From assembly GCF_016775705.1 (NCBI RefSeq), contig NZ_CP068760.1, positions 2,294,001 through 2,358,000 on the forward strand: a DNA stretch of 64,000 nucleotides, read 5' to 3'. Numbering within the stretch: the stretch's first letter is position 1; every line of letters starts with the position of its first letter. This DNA is from Chryseobacterium cucumeris (lineage in GTDB: Bacteria; Bacteroidota; Bacteroidia; Flavobacteriales; Weeksellaceae). The notes beneath the pieces were generated by a model. It was not told the DNA's origin. It saw only the letters and a program-made list of their open reading frames with translations, and made no database searches. Shown piece by piece: positions 26,015-34,999 of this stretch. The translations under genes and the position numbers were made by a program.

Positions 26015-27469
26015 TTATTGTTTGATTCTTTCAGTAAGGTCTTTTACGTATTTCTTGATTTCTTTATCAATTTTCGAAACGTCTTTGATGGTATCACAAG
26101 CGTACATTACCGTAGAGTGATCTTTTCCTCCCATTTCCTCACCAATTTTGGTAAATGTAGAATTGGTAAACTCTTTGGAGAAGTACATCGCAAGCTGTCT
26201 TGGTAATGCAATCTCTCTTTTTCTTGTTTTTGAAAGCAGCTGCTCTTTTTTGATTCCAAAATAATCACAAACCACTTCCTGAATGTAAGGAATATTGATA
26301 ACTTTCTTTTGGTTAGCAGCAATTCTGTTGATGGTTTCTTTAAGCAACTCAAGACTAAGGTCTCTTTTATATACTGTAGAGTAAGCAATCACTGAGTTGA
26401 TAACCCCGATAAGTTCTCTTACATTCGTTTTTGCTTCAGCAGCAAGGAAGTCAAGCATATCGCCAGGAAGAACAATTCCGTCTCTGCTTAGCTTATCTTC
26501 AATGATCTGTCTTCTTGTAGATAGATCCGGAGATTTAATTTCTGCAGAAAGCCCCCATTTGAAACGGGAAACAATTCTGTCCTGGATATCCATAATATCT
26601 GCAGGAGCCTTATCTGAAGTAAGGATAATCTGTTTTCCATTCTGATGCAGGTGATCAAAAATATGGAAGAAACTGTCCTGTGTTGCCGATTTTCCGGATA
26701 GGAACTGAATATCATCAATAATCAGTACATCTACCATTTGATAGAAATTAGCAAACTCAGTCTGCTTATGAGCTTTAGCCGCAGAGATAAACTGCTGGAT
26801 AAATTTTTCAGAAGACAGATAAAGAACTACTTTATCAGGAAACTGATTTTTTACTTCAAGACCGACAGCCTGTCCCAGGTGGGTTTTTCCAACTCCATAA
26901 CCTCCATATAGGAATAACGGGTTGAAAGCTGTTGCTCCAGGTCTTTTGGCAATGGATCTGGCTACAGTGGCTGCAAATTTATTACTTTCTCCTTCTACAT
27001 AACTATCAAATGAATAGTCAGGCTTCAGGTTAGAATCTATATTTACTTTTCTAATTCCAGGAACGACAAACGGGTTTACAATATTAGCAGAAAAACCTTG
27101 CGGCATTGTTTCCTGTGTTTTCGGAGTAGGAACGCTTTGTCCCTTAATGTTCATGGTAACAGGTTTTTCTTCACCTTTTGGTCTGTTTTCCATCACAGAA
27201 TACCATAATTTCACTCCTTTTCCAATATTTTTCTTCAGGGCAGCAGAAAGTAAGGACAGGTAATTGTCCTCTATATATTCCTTGTAAAAATCACTCGGCA
27301 CGATCAGCGTAAGGTTGTTGGCCACCAATGAAAGCGGCTGAACCTTATCGAATAGCATATCGAAAGATTTTTCAAGTTTTTTAAGGTCAGAATTGTCTTC
27401 AGCAGCGTTCAGGTTATCGCGCATAAACTGAAGGCATTTCTGCCATATCATCATTAAATTGTCATCCAT
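26015..27469 (-). CDS. dnaA: Chromosomal replication initiator DnaA
   Basis: The 484-residue protein has all DnaA domains: N-terminal DnaB-interaction domain (~1-85), a linker (~90-140), the AAA+ ATPase with Walker A GGYGVGKTHLG (~189-199) and Walker B LIIDDIQFL, and the C-terminal DNA-binding domain. The last includes the DnaA signature GGKDHSTVMYACDTI near residue 455. It binds DnaA boxes at oriC and opens the origin. The surrounding intergenic regions (25916-26014 and 27470-27605) contain no TTATCCACA-type boxes, so the origin is probably not next to the gene. Confidence 0.98.
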   Translation of the reverse strand: MDDNLMMIWQKCLQFMRDNLNAAEDNSDLKKLEKSFDMLFDKVQPLSLVANNLTLIVPSDFYKEYIEDNYLSLLSAALKKNIGKGVKLWYSVMENRPKGEEKPVTMNIKGQSVPTPKTQETMPQGFSANIVNPFVVPGIRKVNIDSNLKPDYSFDSYVEGESNKFAATVARSIAKRPGATAFNPLFLYGGYGVGKTHLGQAVGLEVKNQFPDKVVLYLSSEKFIQQFISAAKAHKQTEFANFYQMVDVLIIDDIQFLSGKSATQDSFFHIFDHLHQNGKQIILTSDKAPADIMDIQDRIVSRFKWGLSAEIKSPDLSTRRQIIEDKLSRDGIVLPGDMLDFLAAEAKTNVRELIGVINSVIAYSTVYKRDLSLELLKETINRIAANQKKVINIPYIQEVVCDYFGIKKEQLLSKTRKREIALPRQLAMYFSKEFTNSTFTKIGEEMGGKDHSTVMYACDTIKDVSKIDKEIKKYVKDLTERIKQ

Positions 27470-27551
27470 TTTTTAAGCCCCGATTATTCTTTGTTTGTAC
27501 TGTGTTTAGAAGGAAGACAAAGGTCTAATTTTTTCTTTTCAAAAAAAAATA

Positions 27552-27583
27552 TTGCAGGTATTGATTATTTAAAAATATATTTG
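27552..27583 (+). promoter_or_regulatory. Promoter of the YbgC-like thioesterase gene
   Basis: TTG (27552-27554) and TATATTTG (27576-27583) are 21 nt apart. Transcription would start near 27588, which excludes an upstream in-frame ATG at 27585 and supports the ATG at 27606. Confidence 0.65.
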
Positions 27584-27605
27584 TATGTATAATTTAACAC
27601 CTAAA

Positions 27606-28016
27606 ATGATACACACAACACACTCAATACGAGTACGTTACGCAGAAACAGATCCAATGAAATACGTATACTACGGAAACTATGCAACGTACTTCGAAGT
27701 AGCGAGAGTTGAACTCTTCAGAAGCATAGGAATTTCATACGATGAAATTGAAAACCAAGGAATTTGGCTTCCCGTTTCGGACTACAAAATTAAATATATC
27801 CGCCCTGCTTTATATGATCAAAAATTAGAAATCCATACTTATGTTAAAAAAATTCCGGGGGTAAGGATTGAATTTGAATATGAAATTTACAATGAAGAGC
27901 ATATTAAAATAACAGAAGCTTCCACTACTCTATTCTTTTTAGATTCAAAAACTAATAAAGTAATCAGGTGTCCGGATTTTCTGATGGAACTGATTGAGAA
28001 GAACTGGAAAGGATAG
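27606..28016 (+). CDS. YbgC/FadM-family acyl-CoA thioesterase (4-HBT hotdog fold)
   Basis: The ~136-residue hotdog protein begins with HSIRVRYAETDPMKYVYYGNYATYFEVAR, where the Asp in AETD and the following tyrosines match the 4-hydroxybenzoyl-CoA thioesterase/YbgC signature (usually RYxETDxxGVVYHxNY). The usual H/N is replaced by YYGNY. It hydrolyses acyl-CoA or acyl-ACP thioesters; the substrate is uncertain. An ATG at 27585 in the same frame lies at the predicted transcription start, so the internal ATG at 27606 was chosen. A heptamer repeat begins one base after the stop codon. Confidence 0.85.
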   Translation: MIHTTHSIRVRYAETDPMKYVYYGNYATYFEVARVELFRSIGISYDEIENQGIWLPVSDYKIKYIRPALYDQKLEIHTYVKKIPGVRIEFEYEIYNEEHIKITEASTTLFFLDSKTNKVIRCPDFLMELIEKNWKG

Positions 28017-28227
28017 ATAGCAGGTAGTAGGTTGTAGGAATTAGGGAGATACCCGACGAAATATTGGGTAGAGGTTTTATAAAGGTGAAGGGTGAATTTT
28101 CAATAGAGTTAAAATATCTATCTCAAATTATCCGGTCACAAAATAAACCCGCAACTCGTAACCCGTAACTCGCAACTAAAAACATTACACTTTAAACTCT
28201 AAACTTTAAACTCTACACCCTCTCTGT
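28017..28227. repeat. Heptamer-periodic element, G-rich left and C-rich right arrays
   Basis: It starts immediately after the thioesterase stop codon with ATAGCAG, GTAGTAG, GTTGTAG, GAATTAG, and in the same register GGGTAGA, GGTTTTA, TAAAGGT, GAAGGGT (28066-28093). From 28151 a C-rich array follows: GCAACTC, GTAACCC, GTAACTC, GCAACTA, then TAAACTC/TAAACTT alternations to TACACCC (28220). The two halves have opposite strand composition. Confidence 0.8.
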
Positions 28228-28285
28228 TTATGAATTAATTCGCACCTTTGTACCATTATTTTAATCATCCCTTATATATTATATT

Positions 28286-29134
28286 ATGAAGATTGCATTT
28301 TTGGGACCTCATGCCAGTTTCACCCAGCTTGCTACAGCACAGCTTTTCCCTGATGACGAAATAGTACCTCAAGCCAGCATTCTGGATTGTTTTGATGCCG
28401 TTGAAAACGGAGAGGTAGTAAAAGCAGTAGTACCTTTGGAAAACTCTATTGAAGGAACCGTATCGATGACGCTGGATTATTTATATAAGACTCCGTCTAT
28501 TAAGATAGAAGCAGAAGCAGTAATGCCTATTGCGCATCACCTGATGATTCATCCGGAAAATTCTATTGAGAATATCGAAAGAATATATTCTCACCCACAG
28601 GCTCTTGCACAGAGCTTCCATTTTCTGGACACTCATTACAAAGAGATTCCGAAACAGGATTTTTCCTCCACTGCAGCGGCCGCAAAATTTGTTTCTGAAA
28701 ACCCGGAGACTCCTATTGCTGCAGTAGCCAATCAGTATGCTGCCAATTTATATGGCTTAAAAATTGTGAACCGTAATATTCAGGATTTTGAACAAAACCA
28801 TACCCGGTTTATCATTATTTCCAAAGAACAGAACCAATATCAAAATGACCAACTGGAAACACTGGGTGAAAAATCAGGAATGCTCATCACGCTTCCGGAA
28901 GATCATCCCGGTGGTTTACATCAGGTTTTATCGGTTTTTGCATGGAGAAAAATGAACCTTAGCAAAATAGAATCCAGAACCTTAAAAACAGGTTTGGGAA
29001 ATTATTTCTTTTTTATCAATGTGGAAGGACCATGGAAGGAGGTTTTGCATGAAAATGCACTCAAAGAGCTTGAATCAATCAACGCTAATGTAGATTTTCT
29101 TGGGAATTATAAAGAATTCCTGTTGGAAAGCTAA
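28286..29134 (+). CDS. pheA: Prephenate dehydratase
   Basis: The 282-residue monofunctional enzyme converts prephenate to phenylpyruvate in phenylalanine synthesis. The catalytic domain (~1-180) has the N-terminal IAFLGPHASFTQLA, the central VVPLENSIEGTVSMTLD and the catalytic Thr-Arg-Phe motif in NHTRFIII near residue 174. The C-terminal ACT domain (~195-280) includes GGLHQVLSVFAWRKMNLSKIESR, the Phe-binding allosteric signature. No chorismate mutase domain is fused. A hairpin terminator follows at 29157-29183. Confidence 0.96.
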   Translation: MKIAFLGPHASFTQLATAQLFPDDEIVPQASILDCFDAVENGEVVKAVVPLENSIEGTVSMTLDYLYKTPSIKIEAEAVMPIAHHLMIHPENSIENIERIYSHPQALAQSFHFLDTHYKEIPKQDFSSTAAAAKFVSENPETPIAAVANQYAANLYGLKIVNRNIQDFEQNHTRFIIISKEQNQYQNDQLETLGEKSGMLITLPEDHPGGLHQVLSVFAWRKMNLSKIESRTLKTGLGNYFFFINVEGPWKEVLHENALKELESINANVDFLGNYKEFLLES

Positions 29135-29156
29135 GAAAACAAATAAATCTGTTCAA

Positions 29157-29183
29157 AAACACTGTCGTTACGGCAGTGTTTTT
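29157..29183 (+). terminator. pheA terminator
   Basis: The stem AAACACTG / CAGTGTTT, extended by inner pairs around a TTA loop, is followed by a run of eight T residues. Confidence 0.85.
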
Positions 29184-29460
29184 TTTATTCATTTGAGAAA
29201 TATTAAATTCAAAAAAACTTTTATAATAAATTATCTATGGATAACACCTTCTGTTTAAACCAATAAATAACCCACACAATAGGGAGAATTATATTTCACC
29301 AAAACACTGATAAACAATATGTTAAAATAAAAATAAATATAATAAGTCGTAACCAAATTATGACTAAATATTAACTAAAATATAAACATATGTTTAAATA
29401 TATTACATCATAATAATGTTAATTTTAAAGATTTCACAATGCAGGGTATAATTTTTGTTG

Positions 29461-29468
29461 TATATTTG
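29461..29468 (+). promoter_or_regulatory. -7 box of the 29497 gene
   Basis: TATATTTG matches TAnnTTTG. It overlaps the 5' part of an upstream open frame starting at 29455, so translation must begin at the ATG 29497. Confidence 0.6.
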
Positions 29469-29496
29469 CTTAGCAACTAATTTAAAAATCTTGATC

Positions 29497-30207
29497 ATGA
29501 AAACTAAACTTTACAGCTTAATGTTAGCATGTGCAGCGTTACCATTATTCTCACAGGTGGGTATCAATACAGCCAACCCATCTGCAACTCTAGATGTTAA
29601 TGGAACTTTGAAAGTTCGTGATACCCCTGCCGCTACAGCCCTACCCGGATATCAGATTTTAGCTGTTAACCAGGGAACTACCCAGGTATTCTCAGTTGAC
29701 CCGTCATTGCTAAGTGCAGCTGCCGGAACCAACACTTCTGTATATTCTGCGAAAAAAACAACTGGTATAACCCTGCTGAATTTAGGGGTTTTACCTGCTG
29801 ATTTCCAGCCTGTCAGCTTTGTACAAGCCGACAGAACGATAGGAACTGCGGCGTTATTTACCAATGCTGATGGTTCTTATAATATTCCATCAACCGGAGT
29901 ATATGCTGTTGGATTTGCGTTCAGATATGGTACAGGTTTACAGGCTTCTTTATTGTCAGGATCTCCCGGTATCGCTATCGCAAGAACCAGATCTGCAGTA
30001 ACCACTTTGATAGACACTCGTCCATTCAGTGGGGTCAATCTTGCATTAGCAGTTAACTTAACACTTTCCGATTCCAGCATCAATTCTTTGTATTCATTCC
30101 AGGCGGGTGACAAAGTTTCTTTCGGACTTGTAGATTCCGGTGTTATCACGGCAGGATTATTAGGATCCAGTATTGCGTCATTCTACATTTACAAAGTATC
30201 AAACTAG
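29497..30207 (+). CDS. Secreted protein with tail-fibre-like head and C1q/TNF-like jelly-roll region
   Basis: The ~236-residue protein has a signal peptide ending LPLFS. It then shows QVGINTANPSATLDVNGTLKVRDT, the common N-terminal motif of flavobacterial secreted proteins that resemble phage tail-fibre heads. The C-terminal half contains YNIPSTGVYAVGFAFRYG and YSFQAGDKVSFGLVDSG, which recalls the C1q/TNF beta-sandwich. The fold call is by eye and tentative. No T9SS sorting domain is visible. Likely extracellular or surface exposed; function unknown. The gene is monocistronic with its own promoter and terminator. Confidence 0.7.
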   Translation: MKTKLYSLMLACAALPLFSQVGINTANPSATLDVNGTLKVRDTPAATALPGYQILAVNQGTTQVFSVDPSLLSAAAGTNTSVYSAKKTTGITLLNLGVLPADFQPVSFVQADRTIGTAALFTNADGSYNIPSTGVYAVGFAFRYGTGLQASLLSGSPGIAIARTRSAVTTLIDTRPFSGVNLALAVNLTLSDSSINSLYSFQAGDKVSFGLVDSGVITAGLLGSSIASFYIYKVSN

Positions 30208-30237
30208 TAAAACATATTGTTAGTTATCTATACCATT

Positions 30238-30267
30238 TAACCCATCGCTTATACCGCGATGGGTTAA
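30238..30267 (+). terminator. Terminator
   Basis: A 12-bp stem (TTAACCCATCGC / GCGATGGGTTAA) followed by a T-rich run lies downstream of the C1q-like gene. Confidence 0.8.
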
Positions 30268-30319
30268 TTTTTAAATAGCATTTGAAACATTTCTTTATAT
30301 TTGATAAAAAACTAATGAA

Positions 30320-32554
30320 ATGAATGAGTTTGTTGCAGTTATCATCTTTATAATTATCTTCATCATTTTCAATAATCTGAACAGCAAAATCAGAAAATTG
30401 AAAAAGGAGATTTCAGATCTTCATTATAAAATCAACGAGACTGCTCAGGCTCAGACAAAAGTAATTCATAAAACAACCTCAACGGAAAACAGTTTGATTC
30501 CGCAGCAAGAGGTACCTCAACAGGTTCAGCATGAAGATATACCATACCGTGAAAAAAGTGAAGAAACCTCAACACCAGTTCAAAAAGACTGGCTTGCTCC
30601 TGTTTCTGATTTTTTAAAACAAAATGTTCTTACCATTATCGGAATTTTTACCCTTGTTCTCGGAATTGGTTATTTTGTAAAATATGCCATTGATAAAAAC
30701 TGGATCGGCGAAGCAGCAAGAGCGGGAATCGGTTTTTGTACCGGAGTAGGAATCATCATCACCGGGCATTTTCTCAGAAAAAATTATCCGGCTTTTTCTT
30801 CCATCATTACAGGAGGCGGTGTTGCTGTTCTGTATTTCACAGCTACCATTGCCTTTCGTGAATATCATCTGTTTACCCAAAATACAGCTTTTATTATAAC
30901 GGCACTGATTACCGCAGCCTCTATCATCCTGTCCTATTACTATAAAAGTGAAGTACTGATTATCTTTTCACTGATAGGAGGTTTTGCAGCTCCTTTCATG
31001 ATCAGTACAGGACAAAGTAATTATCTTTTCCTTTTTATTTATATTACTCTTTTAAATACAGGAATGCTGGCTGCCTCTTTTCTGCAGCACTGGAAAAGTG
31101 TGGGATGGACAGCTTATATTTTTACAACAGGCTACCTTTTATTCTGGACTCATGAAAGCCCGGAGCTTTTAAGCATTACTTTTTATCTGATCAGTTATGC
31201 GATTTTCTATATTTTTGGTCTGTACGATTACTTCAGAAGAAATATCCTTTCAACCTCTGATATTTTAATACTTGCTCTCGCTAATTTTTCAAGTATTCTG
31301 GGGCTTCTTTACATTTTTGATACATTAAAATATGAACCCCCGATTGTTTTTCCGCTTATTTTTGCTGCTGTAAATGCTATTTTACTTTTCAGAGAATATA
31401 CCCGCAAAAGCTTTGGAGTAGCTTACTCTGTATTTGCAGGGCTTGTTACCAGCCTTATAACCATTGCGATTGCTATTCAGTTTAAAACGCATCTCATCAC
31501 CAGCATCTGGGCCATAGAAACCACCCTCCTTCTTTTTATCTGGAAAAAAACAGGTCATAAGATTTTCAAAACTTTCTTTTATATCCTGTTTCCATTGGTG
31601 ATGATCGCCCAGCTTATAACCTGGACTGAATATTTTGGAACAAAAGATTTCAATATCATATTCAATCCTCCGTTTATCACAAGTTCCTTTACTATTGTTT
31701 CCATCATGATTAATCTGTATTTGCTAAGGAATACCGTGAAAGAGACACAGGAAAAAAGCAATAACTTTTTTGAAGATCTTATTACTGTGATCAGTTATGG
31801 GGTTATCTATATTACTTTTCTTCTTGAAATCACTTATCATATTTCGGAAATGCCATGGTCAGCCATTACCAGCACAGGATTTTTATTCAGCATTTATTAT
31901 ATTTTTATTTTATTGCTTTTCAGGAAACTGCTGAGCATCAGAAATGATGTTCAAAACCTACTGATTTATCTGTTTTTCTTCCTGATCGTAATAAATACAT
32001 CGGTTTCGACTCTTCTGGTTGTGACCGCTGTCTTAACAAAAAAGCTCCATTTAAGCTTTTATTTCCTTCATCTTCTGCAATGGATTCCTTTTATATATAT
32101 AGGATACAGAATTATTCCTACTTCAGCGTTTCATAAGCAAAAGATTTCTTACTGGATACAGGCTCTGGCGCTAATCATTTCTGTAAGCTGCGAGCTGCAT
32201 CATTCTTATATTTTAATGGTTTCCAATGATCTCCCGCATTCTTATAAAGCAAGTGAACATTTCAATATTCTTTATCTGCCTGTTATCTGGACAATTCTTG
32301 CCAGTATTTTTATTTATACCGGTTTGAAAAAGAATATTCAGGAATATAACAAGATTGGTTTTGCATTGGTAGGCCTGATGGTATTGAAACTTTATGGTTA
32401 TGATGTATGGCAAATGGATAATATCTCAAGAATCAGCGCCTTTATTGTTCTCGGAGTTATTTTATTATTAAGCTCTTTTACTTTCCAGCGACTGAAAAAT
32501 ATGATCAGAAATATGGTAGATAAAAAGGATAAAAAAGATGAAAGCACAGACTGA
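30320..32554 (+). CDS. DUF2339 family multi-pass membrane protein
   Basis: The 744-residue protein has an N-terminal TM helix, a coiled-coil/linker region (~25-100) and about 20 hydrophobic segments to residue ~730. It matches the DUF2339 pattern WLAPVSDFLKQNVLTIIGIFTLVLGIGYFVKYAIDKNWIGEAARAGIG with the following GGGVAVLYFTATIAFREY. Members are large inner-membrane proteins with no established activity. The C-terminus is a short Lys/Asp-rich tail. Transcribed on its own; the next gene is 116 bp downstream. Confidence 0.9.
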   Translation: MNEFVAVIIFIIIFIIFNNLNSKIRKLKKEISDLHYKINETAQAQTKVIHKTTSTENSLIPQQEVPQQVQHEDIPYREKSEETSTPVQKDWLAPVSDFLKQNVLTIIGIFTLVLGIGYFVKYAIDKNWIGEAARAGIGFCTGVGIIITGHFLRKNYPAFSSIITGGGVAVLYFTATIAFREYHLFTQNTAFIITALITAASIILSYYYKSEVLIIFSLIGGFAAPFMISTGQSNYLFLFIYITLLNTGMLAASFLQHWKSVGWTAYIFTTGYLLFWTHESPELLSITFYLISYAIFYIFGLYDYFRRNILSTSDILILALANFSSILGLLYIFDTLKYEPPIVFPLIFAAVNAILLFREYTRKSFGVAYSVFAGLVTSLITIAIAIQFKTHLITSIWAIETTLLLFIWKKTGHKIFKTFFYILFPLVMIAQLITWTEYFGTKDFNIIFNPPFITSSFTIVSIMINLYLLRNTVKETQEKSNNFFEDLITVISYGVIYITFLLEITYHISEMPWSAITSTGFLFSIYYIFILLLFRKLLSIRNDVQNLLIYLFFFLIVINTSVSTLLVVTAVLTKKLHLSFYFLHLLQWIPFIYIGYRIIPTSAFHKQKISYWIQALALIISVSCELHHSYILMVSNDLPHSYKASEHFNILYLPVIWTILASIFIYTGLKKNIQEYNKIGFALVGLMVLKLYGYDVWQMDNISRISAFIVLGVILLLSSFTFQRLKNMIRNMVDKKDKKDESTD

Positions 32555-32670
32555 TAATCAGGAGAAAAGTTTTTATTTATAAATAGAATGTAAAACAATT
32601 CAAGATTTTATTCAGATTTTATAAAAAATAACTATATTTATCACGTTTTTAACAGTTACATATTCCAATT

Positions 32671-33108
32671 ATGAAAAAACTATTCTATTCTTTTTTACTT
32701 CTATCCTCTGCTACTTTATTGGCCCAGCAAAAAAATCCTGCTGTAAAGTTTGCAGTGGCTGACAATGCCATTGGGACAGTAGAATTGTTCAATACAAAAA
32801 AGAACGTATTACAGGTTTCTAAAGTATACAATACTCCAGCGAGTCTTCCCCAAAGCTTAAAAAAATACAGTTCTGTTTTTACAAAAGGCGTAACTGAATA
32901 TAAGTTTAAAAACGGAGAAAACGTACTTGACAGAATGGCATTATCCAATATGAATGCACAATACAATATTCCGGCAGATAACCCTGTATTTATTGAAGGA
33001 TATGAATTTACAGATACCAATACTTTGATATATCCTGAAATCAGGAAAAGAACTGAAACAAAAGATTACAACGGTAAGAAAACATTGTTTATTTACACTA
33101 CCGAATAA
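32671..33108 (+). CDS. Small secreted hypothetical protein
   Basis: The 145-residue protein has a signal peptide ending LLAQ (~19). The mature part includes NPAVKFAVADNAIGTVELFN and GVTEYKFKNGENVLDRMAL with no recognised catalytic motif. Probably periplasmic or outer-membrane associated. No family assignment is made. Confidence 0.7.
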   Translation: MKKLFYSFLLLSSATLLAQQKNPAVKFAVADNAIGTVELFNTKKNVLQVSKVYNTPASLPQSLKKYSSVFTKGVTEYKFKNGENVLDRMALSNMNAQYNIPADNPVFIEGYEFTDTNTLIYPEIRKRTETKDYNGKKTLFIYTTE

Positions 33109-33118
33109 TTTGATTTTT

Positions 33119-33231
33119 TGAAACATTAAGATCGTATTAAGATGTTAAGATTATTAAGATAAGCTTCGCTTTAACTTAAAATCAGCATGATTTATCTTAA
33201 CTATACTTTGATTCTTCAGTCTCCTTAATGG
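33119..33231 (-). repeat. Dispersed ~110-bp intergenic repeat, copy B
   Basis: The reverse complement of this segment aligns along its length with 13923-14040. The core around TTAAGATAAATCATGCTGATTTT and GCGAAGCTTATCTTAAT is nearly identical, with most differences in the flanks. It starts ~10 bp after the upstream stop codon and ends before the rarA terminator. Confidence 0.75.
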
Positions 33232-33306
33232 TTTAAAAATATTTACCACCATTTTTCACTTTATAATAGCTGAAATGGTACAGGTTAAAAAAAAACGATT
33301 TAATAT

Positions 33307-33340
33307 AAAAAAGGATGCCGTTTTTTCAGCATCCTTTTTT
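33307..33340. terminator. rarA terminator, bidirectional
   Basis: A 12-bp stem (AAAAAAGGATGC / GCATCCTTTTTT) with a 10-nt loop between convergent genes. Confidence 0.85.
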
Positions 33341-33343
33341 ATT

Positions 33344-34621
33344 TTAGTATTTATTATTCCATTTTTTCTTGAGCTCTTCATAGATTTTCTTCTCAGTAGA
33401 GTTATTTCCTGGCTCATATAGTTTCACATTTCGAATTTCTTCCGGAAGAAAATCCTGTTCCACAAAGTTTCCTTCGTAAGAATGGGCATATTTGTATTCT
33501 TTTCCGTAATCAAGGTCTTTCATCAATTTTGTTGGTGCATTTCTCAAATGAAGAGGTACAGGCAGATTTCCGGTCTGCTTTACCAGAGCCAACGCTTCAT
33601 TAATCGCCATATACGCAGAATTACTCTTAGGGGAAACCGCAAGATATACGGCTGTTTCACTTAATATAATCCTTGCTTCAGGATTCCCGATCACATTGAT
33701 CGCCTGAAAACAGTTGTTGGCAACCACCAAAGCGTTAGGATTCGCCAACCCTACATCTTCAGCAGCAAGAATAAGCATTCTCCTTGCGATAAACTTGATA
33801 TCTTCTCCCCCGGCAATCATTCTTGCCAGCCAATACACCGCTCCGTTCGGATCACCTCCACGCATAGATTTGATGAAGGCTGAGATGATATCATAATGCT
33901 GCTCTCCGTTTTTATCATACAAAGCCATCGTTTCCTGGAGAACTTCAAGAACATCAGAATTCAGGATTTCCGTTGTACCCGAATTTTTATATTGGTTCAA
34001 AACCAGTTCTACGGAATTGATCAGTTTTCTGGCATCACCACCGGAATACTGAATGAAAGCTTCTTTTTCAAGGATTTTAAAATCTGTTCCTTCATCTTTA
34101 TTGTATCTTTCTGATGCGATATCAATCAGTTCTTCCAGTTTTTCATAGCTCAAAGCTTTTAAAACATAGACCTGGCTTCTTGAAAGCAGTGCTGAAACCA
34201 CCTCAAAGCTTGGATTCTCCGTGGTGGCGCCAATCAAAACAATCCAGCCTTTTTCTACCGCATGCAATAATGAATCCTGCTGTGACTTATTAAACCTGTG
34301 GATCTCGTCAATAAACAAAATCGGTGATTTTCCGGAAAACAAATTCTGCTTCTTGGCATCCTCAATCACATCACGCACATCTTTCACCCCGGAAGAAACT
34401 GCAGAAAGCTTATAAAACTTTCTCCCCGACTGCTCAGAAATAATTTCAGCGAGTGTTGTTTTCCCCGTTCCCGGAGGCCCCCAGAATATCAGCGAATTCA
34501 GGGTATTGTTTTCAATCATCTTTCTGATTGTTCCTTTGTCGCCGGTAAGATGCTCCTGCCCAAGAACATCGTTCAGGGTTTTGGGTCTTAATTTTTCAGC
34601 TAATGGGATATTTTGATTCAA
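33344..34621 (-). CDS. rarA: Replication-associated recombination protein A (RarA/MgsA)
   Basis: The ~425-residue AAA+ ATPase shows Walker A WGPPGTGKTTLAEII, Walker B LFIDEIHRFNKSQQDSLL and the C-terminal tetramerisation domain with NPNALVVANNCFQAINVIGNPEARIIL and the HLRNAPTKLMK signature. RarA acts at stalled forks and in mismatch/recombination control. No ATG start exists. Two TTG codons are possible, at 34645 and 34621. The second gives the common family N-terminus NQNIPLAEKLRPKTL and is preferred, but the start is uncertain. Confidence 0.93.
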   Translation of the reverse strand: MNQNIPLAEKLRPKTLNDVLGQEHLTGDKGTIRKMIENNTLNSLIFWGPPGTGKTTLAEIISEQSGRKFYKLSAVSSGVKDVRDVIEDAKKQNLFSGKSPILFIDEIHRFNKSQQDSLLHAVEKGWIVLIGATTENPSFEVVSALLSRSQVYVLKALSYEKLEELIDIASERYNKDEGTDFKILEKEAFIQYSGGDARKLINSVELVLNQYKNSGTTEILNSDVLEVLQETMALYDKNGEQHYDIISAFIKSMRGGDPNGAVYWLARMIAGGEDIKFIARRMLILAAEDVGLANPNALVVANNCFQAINVIGNPEARIILSETAVYLAVSPKSNSAYMAINEALALVKQTGNLPVPLHLRNAPTKLMKDLDYGKEYKYAHSYEGNFVEQDFLPEEIRNVKLYEPGNNSTEKKIYEELKKKWNNKY

Positions 34622-34708
34622 AGTAATTCTATTTTTTAAGATCAATGTCCCGGATTTCCGATCTCCGAAACTTATAACAAAATTAAACTAATTTTCATTT
34701 TTTTACCC

Positions 34709-34716
34709 TATTTTTG
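34709..34716 (+). promoter_or_regulatory. -7 box of yidD
   Basis: TATTTTTG fits TAnnTTTG exactly and ends 7 nt before the TTG start codon of yidD, so the transcript would be nearly leaderless. Confidence 0.5.
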
Positions 34717-34723
34717 CATTGTT

Positions 34724-34975
34724 TTGAAACTTACATTTAATAAAATCATTACATTTCCGCTGGTAATTTTGATCAAATTTTACCAATGGTTCATCTCGCC
34801 CTTACTTCCCAAAAACTGCCGTTACGAACCTACCTGCTCTCACTATATGATCGAGTCGCTTCAGGTGCATGGTGTTTTTAAAGGTTTCTGGCTGGGATTT
34901 AAAAGAATTTTAAGATGCCACCCCTGGGGAGGAAGCGGTTATGATCCTGTTCCACCCAAACATAAATGTCAATAA
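34724..34975 (+). CDS. yidD: Membrane protein insertion efficiency factor YidD
   Basis: The 83-residue protein has the family core [28 protein letters not shown] and [24 protein letters not shown], with the conserved CRYxPTCS and RCHPxxxGGxDPVP motifs. YidD assists YidC in inserting inner-membrane proteins. The start codon is TTG at 34724; no ATG is available before the conserved core. It is followed 24 bp later by lgt on the same strand. yidD more often sits in the rpmH-rnpA-yidC cluster, so this placement is a lineage trait. Confidence 0.93.
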   Translation: MKLTFNKIITFPLVILIKFYQWFISPLLPKNCRYEPTCSHYMIESLQVHGVFKGFWLGFKRILRCHPWGGSGYDPVPPKHKCQ

Positions 34976-34999
34976 TCAAACTATTAAATCAATAGAAAA

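Larger units (their letters stand above)
29135..29496. other. Intergenic region after pheA
   Basis: The 362-bp spacer contains the pheA terminator (29157-29183), a very AT-rich stretch, and the downstream gene's -7 box TATATTTG (29461-29468). No ORF or structured RNA was recognised. Confidence 0.65.

Noticed and set aside
27470-27605. Possible replication origin beside dnaA
   Set aside because: No TTATCCACA-like boxes, and no AT-rich repeats in the right order, were found on either side of dnaA.
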